Origin: Larimichthys crocea
Taxonomy: Eukaryota > Chordata > Actinopteri > Sciaenidae
Assembly: GCF_000972845.2 (NCBI RefSeq)
Contig: NC_040012.1
Location: 6,046,097-6,110,096 of the forward strand
DNA length: 64,000 nucleotides
Direction: 5' to 3'
Part shown: positions 34,001 to 60,895 of the stretch, one piece after another
Position numbering within the stretch: position 1 is the stretch's first letter
How the letters are laid out: every line of letters starts with the position of its first letter
Translations under genes and position numbers: made by a program
Notes under the pieces: generated by a model
What the model was told of the DNA's origin: nothing
What the model saw: the letters and a program-made list of their open reading frames with translations, nothing else
The model's database searches: none

Positions 34001-37000
34001 AATAACTGGTGCAATTGAAAAGACAGAAAATAAAAAAAATCAAGTAAGAATACATTTGCATATTATATCATCAAAACAAAATATTCAAAGTGGTCTAATA
34101 CAGAATAGAAATGGTAAGTTGTTGTTTTTTGTTTTTTGTTTTAAACTGGAATGAGAAAAATGATGCACAGCTCTGAAGGCCACTAGTGTAAAGTTATCCA
34201 AACTTCCCTTAAATTAAATTAAATCGAAAGACATCAAAACTGTTTCTGACCCCAAAAATAAAAGCTGCTGTCAGTTAACTCGGAAAGCTGTCGGTAATAT
34301 CTCACATTTTCTGTATTTTACCTTCTGTAACGTCGACAGACATTTATAGATTACTGTGCAGCAGATTTTGTGCTATGTTAAATGTTGTGCAGGTTTCTTT
34401 GTTTCACCTAGCTGTTGTAGTATCTGGACACTTTAAGTCGAGGTTACACGCTGCCTTCAGTTTACAGTTTTATGGCACATTTTTCACTTAGAGAGCCCAA
34501 GTGAAACTGGAACATTTAGGTTTTATTCAACTCGTGCCCTTTGCGGGCACGACAGGATTTGTGGTATTGTAGTGTAGCGTGACGCTGCCCACAACGTAAC
34601 CTTCTTGACAGCATGTCGTGTGGGTCAAGATCGGGCTGACGTGTTCTTTTTTCTATTTTGATAGTTTAATTAAGTTATCTTAAAATATGGAAATAAATTT
34701 GAGGAATGCGTTCCACTTTTTAAGACAAAAACAGAAGCTCAAAGTCAGCTAGTTTTTCCGTTAGCTTCCGTAAGACTTCACCTCTTTCTAAAGGACTGTG
34801 ATGTTGAGTGTGTACATGTGTGTAGAAAACACGTTAATATGATTTAAACACTTAAAGCGTAAAGAAGCTTTTCAAGAATCTGTGTTAATCTGTCTAAATG
34901 TCACGTTTGATAAAATGTAAACATTGCAGATGTTTGTTATTTTGTGCGTTTGTGTGAATGCAGCCTTCCACGTAGATATTACCAACAGCTTTTTAACAGC
35001 CATAGCGAGAAAAGCATGATTTACCAATTTAAAAAAATAAAATAAATACATTGAAAAGAACTGTACTGTAAAAGGCCAAGGCACAAATAATTCGTAGCAA
35101 TTAAAAATTCATAAAATTACAGGTTATGTAGAATGTGTCGGATCAGTGCATTGCTTGTTACAGTGAGTACAACCATACGTAACAGAATAATCACAGCAAG
35201 CAGTATTGCCCTCTTTGACTACACGGATGCCGTAAAGTGCTCCTTGCACATACAGACGAGTTCACTGAGAGTTGAAGGAAAGAAATGACACACATCTAAG
35301 TACACATGTAAAGAGGGCAGAAATGTTGAGATGCTTGTTTTAAGTACAAACATGCTTCGTAGAAGGACCGGATTATGGCTTTGAAAGACGGGAAGGTGTC
35401 TGAATTAAGCTAACGGTACCGGCGTGTGATAAATGTTCTGTTTCACCTGCAGGCTAACGCAACAACCGCCCGAGCTTCTCGAGTGTTGTTTCTACATTCA
35501 GAAGAGAATTGCCTGCAAGACCGCCGAAGGGTAAAAAGTGTGAATGGCTGCTACAACTTTGAACCAGTGTTTCCTCTGAGTTCAATCACCAGGAGCGAGT
35601 CACCGCTGCGAGAACAGGGAAGATGGATGAATTTCATTTAAACTGTCCTGACAAGTCAGTAAGAACCAGGACCACAGGTTAAAGATGAACTCCCTGATTT
35701 TAATGTAGTGTCCACAACACCAAAATTTGTAAGTGTAATTAAACCTCTAAATTGGTTGATAGCGAAAGTTGCCACATCATACGTCACCGGCCTCCAAAGT
35801 TAGCCAGTAACAAAATTCAGGAGCAATAGTTTCAACCAGTAGAGGGAGATTACTCTGCAGATTTATAACACAATATGTATAAATTAAATACTTTGCAGGG
35901 CAAGATTTGGGTTTATGGGTATATGTTTTCATGGTTTTCAGGCTTTAGGTACGTTTTAAGATCAGTGTAGTTTATAGTCTTGTTGCAAACACCAATAAAC
36001 AGAGACAAAATGCAGGTTATTGGGCACTACAACAAAATCAAGGAGTGTACTTTTAAAAACAGTGCCATACAACGACAGATAAAGAAAAGGTTCAGTACAA
36101 TAACCATGACAAGACCAACAATTATTACAGAATATTACACAAAAAGGAGAGACAGAAAACACTGCTGGGACAATAGCACCTCGTATAGTTCAAACCAAAT
36201 AACATTGAAATGATAAAATGACAGATGTTGAACGTTACATGGATGGAGAGCAGATTCGGACTTTCGGAAAATGTTGAATTAGCAGGTCAAAGACAAAGAA
36301 CGACAGAAAACAGGCTGATTGTCAAATTAACATCTAAATTCTTAATTTATTAAATTCTTCTGATGTCTGAAGAGATGATGGTGAACTTTAACTGTACTTT
36401 ATTCTCTGTGGTGTCTTGTTTCTGAAATAATGAGCAGTCATCACCTGTAAACGGCCAACTCAGTGCTGGTTTGAATAGGCGTCATTGAAGTTATCACATG
36501 AATTATAATCTGTTGAATTTAAACTGACAAAGGCTAAGCTAGAAACTCATTTATTTTAGAATATGGAATTTTTTCAAGACAATAACAGAAACTCAAAGTC
36601 ATTGTGGCACAAAAGCTCGTTGTTGCGTTAGCTTCCGTAACTCTCACGTAGCCAAAGTTGACATCAGGATTTAGGTGTCAATATATGTGTGTGTGGAAAC
36701 ATGTTAATCTGATTTTAAAATGTTCTTATAGAAGCTGTTTTATTTTTTCATGTTTAAATTAATGACTGTAGACTAGCTACAGTAGCTAGATAATGTTTTT
36801 TTCACGTTAACCGAAGTTGTCACGTGGATATTTCTTATTGGAGATGTTTGAGTTGCTATTTATCCTGTTCAGTGAGTTGTAAACTCACACTCACAACAAA
36901 ACTTATTAGAAAATATGAGAAAGACAAAGCTAGCAGAACAGAAATTACTGAAGCATGATGGTAAATGTTCCTTCAGGGACGTCACTGGCTGGTTTAAACC

Positions 37001-40000
37001 TCCCCGACAGACCTGGAAAACAAAGTATTGCTTTCATTTTGTAATTTAAAATGATCTAATTTCATGTTTTTTTTTCTGTTTGATTTAAATACAAGCTTCT
37101 CTAAAAGATTCACTTATTTGTTTGAAATAAGTAAATTTCTGTCACTTTACCAGTTCTGCGTGCGGTGGAGAGGTTTGATATAAAGATGTCGCTGAAGGAA
37201 GCTTCACAAGAAAATAATGAAGTATTATTATAACACAAACTGTTCATTTACAAAAAACCCACGTGGATTAAATTAGTCAAAAGTAATGCTAGCGCTCATC
37301 TTAACAAGTCAGCGAGTCTCGTATTCAGTTTACACGAAGCTTCGTCTGAAAACAAGAAGAAATGAAGCACCAATGAGGTGATTCAATTTGTCCTAAATTT
37401 TATTTGGGAATTAAAAGGCATCAAGCATATGTATCTGTAAAAAAAATTGGCAGGTTACTGCACTTATAAAATAAATGTTTAAATTGATGAAACACGTTGA
37501 TTTGTATTGGAAACAGGTGAAATAATCTTACATAGCTGTCGGGTTTAACAGTTTGACCACAACATGACTCGTTAAAATGGAGTAAAATGAACAAACTGGT
37601 TTTATTCATGAGAAGAATAGTTTCAGGTTTACGAAGACGAAGATCGGTCAACTGTCTTTGCTAGCATCACTTTTTCTCTCAGTGTCTTGGAAGACAATTT
37701 ATTCTGCTTTAAGTTACAAAATATGAAATTTTAACAGTAATTTGCCATGTAAATATAAATGTACCAATGCCGTTTATTATTATTATTATTTCGAGTGATA
37801 TTCTTGTCGTGTCTGTAAATTTAGAAAGGAAGCAATAAGAGTTTAAAATTTCGAATGGAAGCAATGTAACTGTTGATGTGCAAGGCAACGAAAACACTGG
37901 TGTCGGATGAATTTGGAGTTCTTTCGGACGTCAAGACGTTAAATAACAAAAGCAGACCGAGGAACGGTGAACAAACAGAAGTGTCTCAAGCTTTGAAGCC
38001 GATATCCAAAGAAACGATCGAGAAGTGAAACATTACAACCTTTACATTTCTGTGCAGATGAAAATCATGTTTGAACTCAAAAGCATCACGAAGCTACAAA
38101 ACTGCATTGTACAAAAGCAAAACTTGCACTGTGTGCTAGTTTCAAAGAAACAAAGACAGATCACTACAGAAGGAAACAGAGTTCACATTCATAAATCCTG
38201 TGTAGTGTGTTTGGTGAGATGACGTGGCACTGAAACACTAAATACAGAATGACGATGAGGAGCCATTCTCCACGATGTTTCTTGCTTCAGAGGCACAATG
38301 AATGGACGTCTACAGGGATATATCTTCATATCTATATGTGGTGACAATCTGTGTCTTTATTTTTAGATTATATAACTGAATTAATGGGTTTTCAGTAGCA
38401 GAAGATAATAGTAACTGTAATACAATAAGATAAATAGATAATAATTAAGTGTTTGGTTCACCTCGTTCATTTTAGAGACGGTTGCTGCCTCCACACCAGG
38501 CTTCAATCTGAGCTGCAAAACAAAGGTGGAGCGTTTGTTTCAACCTGCTTGGAGCGCCGAGTGGGCGGATGAAACCAGCTGTTATTAAATTCAGGGGTTT
38601 TATTATTATACAGGATTTGAACTACTGTTTGAGATTAGTCCCCAAGATGTGTTAAACTGCAAGTAGCTGTGACCAAATGATGCTTAAATTGACTATGAAC
38701 AAACTGGATGCTCTGGACGCAGCTTATATGTTCTCCTTAATAAGTCCTCATGGTAAAAATTTTTAAAAAAGCATTAGTAGAGTTGTATATAAATTCACCC
38801 TCAGTACAGTTGTCATGAACAGGGAAATTAGCTACAGAGACCAAAACTGTTTTTTGTACCAGGCTGTAAACATGTTTATTTCTGCTGTGAAGTTTTTGGA
38901 CATGGGGACTTATGGAGACTGACTCACTTCTGCCAGTTTTTGGTACTTTTGTGTTTTGTGTACTTTACTTATGTACAAAATTGTGTTCAAACTCCACTCA
39001 AACAGTCGTGCGTGATCACTCTAAGCAGGTTACAACACATCCTGTTGAAGCCCGGCGTGGAAGCCCCTCTATGAAACTCACCTGACTCTGAAGGTGCTTT
39101 AACATGCTAACTGTGCGTAGATATAGTTGGTTGTCGGATATTACATTCAGTATTTGTGTCGTCCTAAATCTAAAGTAGTAAATGCTGTTTAGGCCTTCGT
39201 GTGATCTCCTGTAAAGTTCGTCTGAACCTCCTGACTTTTCCCGTACGTGGTGTTGTTGCTTACAGTGTGTGAGTTTGTGTTCGTACCTGGACATTATAGT
39301 TGTGCAGATGAACTGTTCAGTCATCTGTGAAGAAATTTAGATAAAACGACACAATGACGTTTTAAAGACGAGTTTGTGGACAGCTGGGAAAACGTCTTGC
39401 TGCCAATTCACAAACATTTGATTCATAATTGAATGTTCATAACTGATTTTTACATGTCTGATGCTGATATTGGTTGATGGCAACATTTAGTGACTCATGG
39501 GAAAACGTTTTAATTGTGTTTGTCAGGATAACTCTAATGAATAATAATAACCATAATTAAGATAGTCCATCTTTAATTCAGAGGAAACCTCCTGAATTTT
39601 TACCCAAAACATAATTCCTCAGTTTTAATTACACTCTGTGTTTGGGGAAACTGTAATGACATTTTATATGTTACAGATTTCAGACCTGGCGTGGGGGATT
39701 CAAAACACAGATGGCCTCTACGAGCATTAAAACTCTAAATGTAATCATCGTTTAGTGCAAATAGAGCTTCAAAATGACCCACGTGGTGAAGATTTAAGGA
39801 GATCATAGAAAAAATAATGAGACTTTAAGCTGCTTTAGAGTATGCATGTTTACTTCTTCAGGTACTGTGCTGTATTTGTTGCATCTTTGCAGTAGAAAAT
39901 CCCTAAAAAGTTCAACGAACGACTACTTTTCGATGAGTGAATGACTTCAAGTGAGTCAGTTTTGGATCATACATTTCAAATGCAGTAAAGTTGTATTGGC

Positions 40001-41105
40001 ACAAACAACACTGTAACGTGTGAACGTAACATAATGAGTCATATCAAAGTTTTCTTTTGTGTATAGTCAGGGTTAAAGAAGTTGGATCATCAGGTCTTTT
40101 TTAAGCGGAGATAAACTGAACTTGGCAGTCGAGATGCTCAGCAGCCTTTGTAAATTAAAGACGCACAGGTGGTTTATATCCCTGAATTCATGTGCCAGCA
40201 AAGCAGCAGATTTAGTGTTTCAAATTCTGTTGATTTTTTTCTTAACTGGAACGTTGGTATGCATAACGTGGTGACATACAACTCAAGAGCACAGTGTGGT
40301 GTGAACACAAAGTGACGGCGGATCAGGACAGAACCGATCCTCAAAGGATTTACAGCACGACGTGAGAGATAAGCAGAAATGGTGAAACACGACTGCCAGC
40401 AACTAACCAGTGTTTTGTTACTCAAGTTCCCTCTTTGTCTTTCATTCACACACACACTCAGAAACACACTCACCAAACAACATACAAAACAAAGAGACAG
40501 GAGACTTTTGGTTCCAGTATCACCCTCCATCAGTCACTCCTCCTACGATGGTGCATTATCATGCAAACCATGCAAAAACAATGAAAATGTATTCATATAA
40601 AAAAATAAGTGTTACAAAATGGCATAGCAAGTATATGTATCCATTCAATCGCTTTTTCCGTTTCCTGATATCCTGAACTTTGCAGTGTCTACACTAAAAA
40701 TCGCATGCGTTACATGCAGTGCGGTTGGCTTTGCAGCGATAAAGCTTTTGGGTGTATATAGTATGTATATTAATGTTCTTTTTTATTTTAGCTAAATTTT
40801 TGCGAAGAGTGCGCTGTACAGAGTTTTACTTTACAAACTGTCTGCTTTCCCTTTTTTTCTGGGCAGTCTCGATGCCATGGCTCTCTGTCTGGACGGTCAG
40901 TTGATGAGATCAGCGTTGGCCTCCGAAGGTTGATGACCTCGCTCACGACCTTGCAGCATCAAGGCGGATTAGACCCACCTTTCCTCCAAGTGGTTTGGTC
41001 CAGAGGTGTGGCTTTGACCCAAACTGATTTGGGTTTAGAGGCATGGGTTGGATTTAAGGTCTTGACTCAGAGTTGTGGATTGCTGTGTGGTCACACGGAC
41101 GCCTC
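34001..41105 (-). other. kcnq3: probable kcnq3 3' UTR / downstream sequence
   Basis: AT-rich non-coding sequence directly after the kcnq3 stop. No other gene, splice pattern or strong repeat is visible. The extent of the UTR is an inference from the candidate signal at 33995. Confidence 0.35.
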
Positions 41106-54222
<13,117 letters not shown>

Positions 54223-55599
54223 CTGCAGAGACACAAAACAACAAGGAAATGACACAATGAGGCAGTGAATGCATTAAAGTGTTCACTCTATTTGTCTTCT
54301 CATGCTCCAACACGAGTCAGCGTCTTAAAGCGAGCACTAGAGGGAGCTACATCTCTACTGTTCACTTTAAACATCAGCTGCAGAACAACAACAGGTACTG
54401 AAGAAGACTCCTGCATTATCTCCTTTACTTTGCATAAATTAGATTAAAAGCACTCGGCTGAATCAATCACACATTTATGACCCACCACTACGTCTCAGCT
54501 GTTTTAAAAAATATTTATTTGGATCCTTGAAACTCAGCGAGAAGATTTTTTTTTAAATCCAGTGTTAAAAAAACGGCAGCCGAGGGAATCATTTATCATT
54601 TCTATAACTTTATATTAAATGTCATTTATTTTTTTATATGTTTGGTCTCCTGGACAATCGTGTATCAGAGGATCAAATTTAAAAAGAGCAATAACACATT
54701 TATCAGATTTCACTGGACGGTTTATCCGGGCCTGTGGCTGCTGGGACCGGATGGATACACTGCGAGTTTATCTCTGTAAGACATACAGATCTGAGTTTTG
54801 CTTGTGGTTAAATGTCATTTTAATGAAGCTGAAAACTTTTTGAAAACACAGCAGACATTAGGTGCTGCTGGGTAAAATGCTGAAGTTTGTATCATCTCTG
54901 AGTTTAACAGTTTCTTCACAGCACAAACTTGTACTTGATGTCATTTAAACCAGATAATGTTGATATCTTCACAGATTCAGTGACTGTTCACTCTGTTAAT
55001 GGTGAGATGGGGAATATAATGAAGGTTCAGTATTAGTCATGTTTCTGCAGGCTTCTTGTTGTTGTTGCATCATTAAGCCTCCAGAAACCGTGTTCGAGTT
55101 TTGGAGAACTGAATGAACTCAAACAAAGAATAAATCTCTCTCCCACCAGAACAGGCTTGAACCAAAATGTGAATTCAGTGAGCACCCAGGACAGAAATAT
55201 CCCTTCCTTTCCTTTTAAACTATAGCAAACTAGCCAGCAGCCTCATTAAGACGAGTCGAACACAACAACCAACGGGACAGAGCAGCACACAAACAAACGA
55301 ACAGGCAGCCACCTCACTGCAGCCAATTATCTGTTGGTATATCATCTCAGAAAAACAAGAATAAAATGTGCCGCTCGGGTCCACAAACTTCTGGCCTTCA
55401 TATTAACATTGACTAACAACTGCCTCCTTCCCTACGCTGTGACAGGTGAGTGGGTGGTGTGTCGTGCCCTTTAGCAAGGCACTAAATCCACCTAGACCCC
55501 TTTAATGAAAGACAACATTGCGTCAGACATTAGCATCACAACAAAGTCTTAGCTTGTCAAATCACCGTCACAGATGGATGGATCATTTTTGTAATTCAG

Positions 55600-56060
55600 G
55601 ATCTTTTGGGAGGTTGCAGTGGTCGCTCTGAATGCTCTGAAGGTTTAGGAGGTTCTATGTATCATTCAGGAGGTTTTAATGGTCATTGATGAGGTTCTAG
55701 GGTACTCTTGCAGTTTTAATGACCATTGAGGAGGTTCTAGGGGTCCTTCAGGAGGTTTTATTAGTAATTGATAATGTTCTAGTGGTCACTGAAGAGGTTC
55801 AAGTGGTCTTTTGGGAGGTTTTAGGGGTCCTATTTGTAACGCACAAAGGTAAAGGGATCTTTTGGGTGGTTGTAGTGGTCACTGAGAAGGTTCTAAAGGT
55901 TCTCTAGGAGGTTCTAGGGATCATTAATGAGTTTCTAGTGCTCAGTGAGAAGGTACTGGGGTTTCTTTAGGAGGTGTTAGTGGTTATTGATGAGGTTCTA
56001 GGCCACTCTAGGAGTTTTAATGGGGTCCTTGGGAAGATTTTAGGGGCTCCAGTAGTTTAA
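55600..56060 (+). repeat. degenerate GGAGGTTCTAG repeat, block 1
   Basis: About 15 diverged units built on AGGAGGTTCTAGTGGTCACT or TTTTAGGGGTCCT, with variable spacing. It is clearly related to the block at 56735-57110. Confidence 0.75.
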
Positions 56061-56734
56061 CACACTTGAAGAACCTCCAACAATGAGCACTGACGCTGTT
56101 CTGGAAGCTTGTGCTGAAAGAAAACCTTCCTAACACACTGTATCTGTATATAAGAACACATAACAGATAATTGATTATTTTGCATTAATCTTCTTTATCT
56201 ATGCTCCAACAACCTAAACATTCAGTTTCACACAGCTTAATTCTCAATTTTAAAAAGCTGATCCAGCCCTGAGTCCCTTTTCATACTATTACATCTATAT
56301 TTAGCCCTTTCAGAGCTGAGATTAATTGGATACACACATACAAATAGATATTTAAATTCCCCTGTACACCGGAGCACCGGAGCAGACCCTGGCTATATTC
56401 CAGATAGTCTGGAGTTAACCACCCTGCTATGATATATGACGTGGAACAGCACTAAATAAACTCAACCAGCTGCAGAACTGCACAGCAATGCTGCCAATTA
56501 ACATTTAGCCAGCGCCGCATGTCCAATATCCTCCACCATCGCGTCTGCAGAAAAGGTTATTTTGTTCTTTTTCAGCTCGTTTGACAGCACCACATGCTCT
56601 TAGGCCTGATGTGGCGTTTCAGCCTGTCAGAGGCACGACTCATCCAGGAGAGCAGAGCGGTGCACACTGGGAAACCAGAGGGAACAGTGAGGAACACATT
56701 ATGGGTAAATTCATTCAGTAGGTTGGGTTGTTTA
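56061..56734. other. non-repetitive stretch between repeat blocks, possible regulatory sequence
   Basis: No gene is visible. It contains several TAATTGATTA/ATTAATT cores (56168-56190, 56330-56340, 56510-56520) and is free of repeats. Conservation is untested. Confidence 0.2.
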
Positions 56735-57110
56735 GGAGATTCTCTTGCTCAGTGACAAGTCCTAGAGTTCCTTTAGGAGGTTCTATGTGTCCTTTTTGTA
56801 ACTCGTAAAGGTAAGCGGACCATTTGGGAGGTTGTAGTGGTCCCTGAGAATGTTCTAAAGGTTCTCTAGGAGGTTCTAGGGGTTGTTTAGTAGTTACTGA
56901 TGACGTTCTAGGCTACTCTAGGAGTTTTGTTGGGAAGATTCGAAGGGTACTTTAGGAGGTTCTAGTAGCAAATGATAATGTTCTAGTGGTTATCAAGGAG
57001 GCTCTAAGGGTCTTCTTGAGGTTTAGGTGGTTCTATAGGATGCTATGGTAGCCACTTGAGGTTCTATGGATCCCTGAAGAGGTCCTTGTAATTTTTCTGG
57101 AAGTTTCATT
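56735..57110 (+). repeat. degenerate GGAGGTTCTAG repeat, block 2
   Basis: It has the same units as 55600-56060, including the phrase GGAGGTTGTAGTGGTC and a shared AACxCxxAAAGGTAA insertion. The two blocks may be halves of one array split by unique sequence. Confidence 0.7.
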
Positions 57111-57669
57111 GGGGGCTTTAGGAGATTGTAACACTTATAAAACAGTAGGTTCCCTGACGAACCCTGAACCTTTTCGTACCAACAGCAGCACACGATGGAT
57201 TCCTACATGTCAAATTCACGTCCTTGTTTCATTGTTTACAAACAGGGAAATCAGAATGTTTCACCATGTTGTCACCATAACAATGCAGAGGCTGCACTTC
57301 CTCTGTTTGGCGTGTATCAGTTTACAACAGTACAAAGTTACACATTATGTGAGAGATTGATTGCAAGAGATTGGACAGGATCCATGTTTACACCTCGACT
57401 GTTTGTAATTTGTTGGCAGACCACGTCACTGTGCTACAGAAAAGAGCAGCAGTGTAAAGGAAAGAAATACAACGGCTGAAAACTGCTGTGAGTCTCTCTA
57501 CACCTCCTGACGTTCCCGTTCAGTGATGAACGTCAAGACTCACCTGAGAGCAATTCATCAGCTCAGGACAGATTTACAAAAAAAGTCTAATTGAAATGTC
57601 GAGGAAAGATGCTTGACAGATTATGACACCTGCTTCAATGAAATGCATGAAATGACTTATTGAATGAAA

Positions 57670-57745
57670 TCACTGATGCTCAACATAAGGCCCGCAGGCT
57701 AAATCTGGCCTGTGATTGGGTGCCAGGTGGCCCGGTGACCGTTTA
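57670..57745. repeat. fragment of a dispersed element
   Basis: CTCAACATAAGGCCCGCAGG followed by CTAAATCTGGCC is a phrase I recall from hAT-type repeats in vertebrate genomes. Only a fragment is present. Confidence 0.3.
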
Positions 57746-58726
57746 TCTAATTCATAATAAAAATTAACTGATTCACAGAGGGATGATTTGGTTTGTTTAG
57801 CAGTTAGTACATTTCTAATAATGATCTCTGACTTGAAGTTACATTCTAGCCGTGCACACGTCTGTTTGGGTCTTTCTAGAACCAGAACCAAGAGCAACCA
57901 GTGCCTAAACAGAACATGCTGCAGTTACTATGAGCAGATTGTGTGTTGTCAGATCAGATATTTTGGTGTAAAACAACTTAGTGAAACATTCGATACATTC
58001 ACGGGCGGCACTGTGATCTGTGATCTTTAATTTATCCGACCAGATCACAATAAAACAATAAAACAGCGACCCGCTGATTGCACCACACTGTAGCCTCCAT
58101 CTCTGAACCTGTTTCTACGTCCTGAATCATTCATGGCCCGTTGTGTTGCCATTAGGCGGTGTTGACATCTCTGAGAAGTTTCTGAAGTGCTGCACAACCA
58201 CAACAACATGAATATTTTACAGCCAAACAGCCTGCAGAGTTTTACATAATTCACCATCAGGAAATGATAGTTGAGAGCAGACGCCTCCTGACTGTCGTCC
58301 CGTCACACGTTTTTTGAACCACGCTTCCTGTCCTGTAAATTAAATGGGAGCGTTTCTCCTCAAAGTTATCCAGAGGACAGAGATAATCCTGGAGCGAGCG
58401 AGGAGGTCGATGTTAACTCGATATGATCCAACTGATACTGATCTGCAACACAGTCGGCTTCCTATTTAGTTTGTTCAATAAGGCACACAGAGCGACGTCA
58501 ATGCCCATTAGCCCGGACACATCGGGAGGAGCGGGGCGGAAATCAAACGCTGCAGCAGCATCAGTAATAAAACTGTAAAATAAACTGATCGATGAGTTCA
58601 GGTGACATTCAGCACGACTGTGAACTTCATGTCTTTAGTTTTAAACAGGAAATTATGAATAAATGAACGTATGCATAAATAAACCGACGTGAGGTCAACA
58701 TGAAGCTTCCATGAAGTCAAGGCAGA

Positions 58727-58827
58727 GGTTTTAGACAGTCTGCGGGGACGTCACGGAGACCACGTCCAGGTTTTAGACAGTCTGTGGGGACGTCACAGAG
58801 ACCACGTCCAGGTTTTAGACAGTCTGT
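58727..58827 (+). repeat. 42-bp satellite, array 1
   Basis: About 2.5 units containing GTCCAGGTTTTAGACAGTCT. Related arrays lie at 60735-60895 and 62185-62300. Confidence 0.85.
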
Positions 58828-60159
58828 CTAAAACCATTTGTTGGAGACTATTTTAAGCAGCTCCATCTTTTCACCATCTGAGCATCAGCCGCAGCTAATT
58901 TCAAAAAGTTTCACACTCACGTGATAAAAAACAAACTTTTTAAATATCTTTCTATCCAAACCAGTCAATAAATCACAGAAGAGGAAGTGATGTCCGTGAA
59001 CACATCTTCTGTTAGATGTCACACTGTAACACTTTATTACCGGCTGTTGGCCAAATGAATGAAGCATGGAATCCAATCTGTGCTTTGATTGGCAATCAGG
59101 AGACGCCACACAGAACATCTCCGTCCGGCTGAAGATGCTGAGGGTTCAGTTTGTGGACTGGACCTGATGTCTCAGCTGTGATTGGTAACTAATGGAGCTT
59201 TTTACCAGAGTGGAGAGAAAATGGAGGAATTATAGATGAAACAAGAAGGTTTGAATCTAAAAATGGACAAATAGAAGAACCCGACGTCTGCAAAGCAACC
59301 CACAAATCCTCCACACACACCATCAACATGCATCACCACACCTACAGACCGTATACTGGATCTGTACACAGCAGCACACATGGGAAGGACTGTGACGGTG
59401 AAACCTGAAACATCGAGGTTATTCGAGGATACAACAAATAAGATTAACTAAACTCTTCACTTTCGAAGTCAATTTGAAAAATAATTTGGTCATATCAAGC
59501 TGATGATTTGTCTCTGTCAGATTTCCAATCTCGGTATAAAATCCTGAACGTTTTGCGGCACGCTCCGTCTCAGGCGCTTGGTGAACGTCGTCGTCTTACA
59601 GCTAAATTCCGTGTTCCGTGTTCACCGCGGCTGCCGGAGCTGATCGAGGCCATTCCAGTCAATGTTTCAAACCTCACCGGTTCAGAAGGAAGTCAGACAC
59701 AGAAACAGCATTTTCAAAATAAAACACGACGTGCAAACTGCACAGAAAAGAAAACAAACAAACTATGTAGCATATTTACATATTTAGAAGCACATAAACC
59801 AGAAAAATGATCAAATCAAAAGTTAAAAAAGTCTGACGTCACGGCTGACCGTGCCTGGTCGAACATGTCTAATATCATCGATTTAGTCAAGGCTAGTGAC
59901 GTTACAGTTACAGTAAACATGGAGGCGTCCTCACATCTGAACCATGAAGGAGTAGAGAAGGTAAAAAGTCTCTGCAGACATTGAAGTGCACACAAGCACA
60001 AGGACGAGTTTGTTTCTGCTCCATCGTTAAGAACCAAAACTATTTCCGAGTTAATTAGTTAATATGAACCTAAGTGGAGCTCCGGATGGGTGTTTTTATT
60101 TGTTATTAAAGGTCATGAGGCAGAGAAGATGAGAGCAGCCCACCTGTACAGTCTCTCTA

Positions 60160-60370
60160 TCTTCATTAATCCACTTTATATCCACGGGCCCAGCGGAGGC
60201 TCGGCCCCGCTGGGCTCCCCCGGTGCTGATACCACCCCTGAGGATTCCTAACAACCAATTTGCCAGTGAGATTCAATAAAGAGAGTGCAGACGATGCAAT
60301 TCTGACAGTTAATTTGCTCGGCGATATGCAAACACTGGTGGGAAAGGACAGCAGCGGCACGGCGTTAACG
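60160..60370. other. candidate conserved non-coding element in intron 1
   Basis: Non-repetitive sequence with many motif-like cores (CAATTTGCCAG, GACAGTTAATTTGC, GATATGCAAAC). It contains an octamer-like ATGCAAA. No coding potential is seen. Regulatory function is an inference only. Confidence 0.3.
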
Positions 60371-60734
60371 ACTGCAGTCACAAGGACGAGATGAGAGACG
60401 GCGATCTTTATTCAGCCGAGGAAGTTTGGAAGCAGCTTCACGCCACAACGACAGCCGGCCCGCTCTGAAACCATCCTGACCTGCTGACAGGCTGGAATAA
60501 GCCGAGCGGGCCTGTGCGTGCACGGCACTTTGACAGCTGCAGTTTCCTGATTCACTGAAATGATACTGAGAGTTTTATGAATGCAGACGAGGAGCAAATG
60601 CAGCGTCTGCGACTCCAGCAAAGAAACATCTGATTCATGTGTCATCAGCATGAGTTACATCACACCTACACGAATAGATCAATACCAGGACTTCATCGCT
60701 GTGAAACAGGTACTGTTTGGTCAGATTAAGGCAT

Positions 60735-60895
60735 GTCACGAAGACTACGTCCAGTTTTTAGACAGTCTGCGGGGACGTCACGGAGACTACGTCCAGGTTT
60801 TAGACAGTCTGCAAGGACGTCACGGAGACTACGTCCAGGTTTTGGACAGTCTGCGGGGACGTCACAGAGACTACGTCCAGGTTTTAGACAGTCAT
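60735..60895 (+). repeat. 42-bp satellite, array 2
   Basis: Nearly four units of a 42-bp repeat with GACTACGTCCAGGTTTTAGA then CAGTCTGCGGGGACGTCACG. As 42 is a multiple of three, the plus strand stays open and would read DYVQVLDSLRGRHG repeatedly within a 122-residue frame (60581-60949). I do not call it a gene. Confidence 0.9.
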
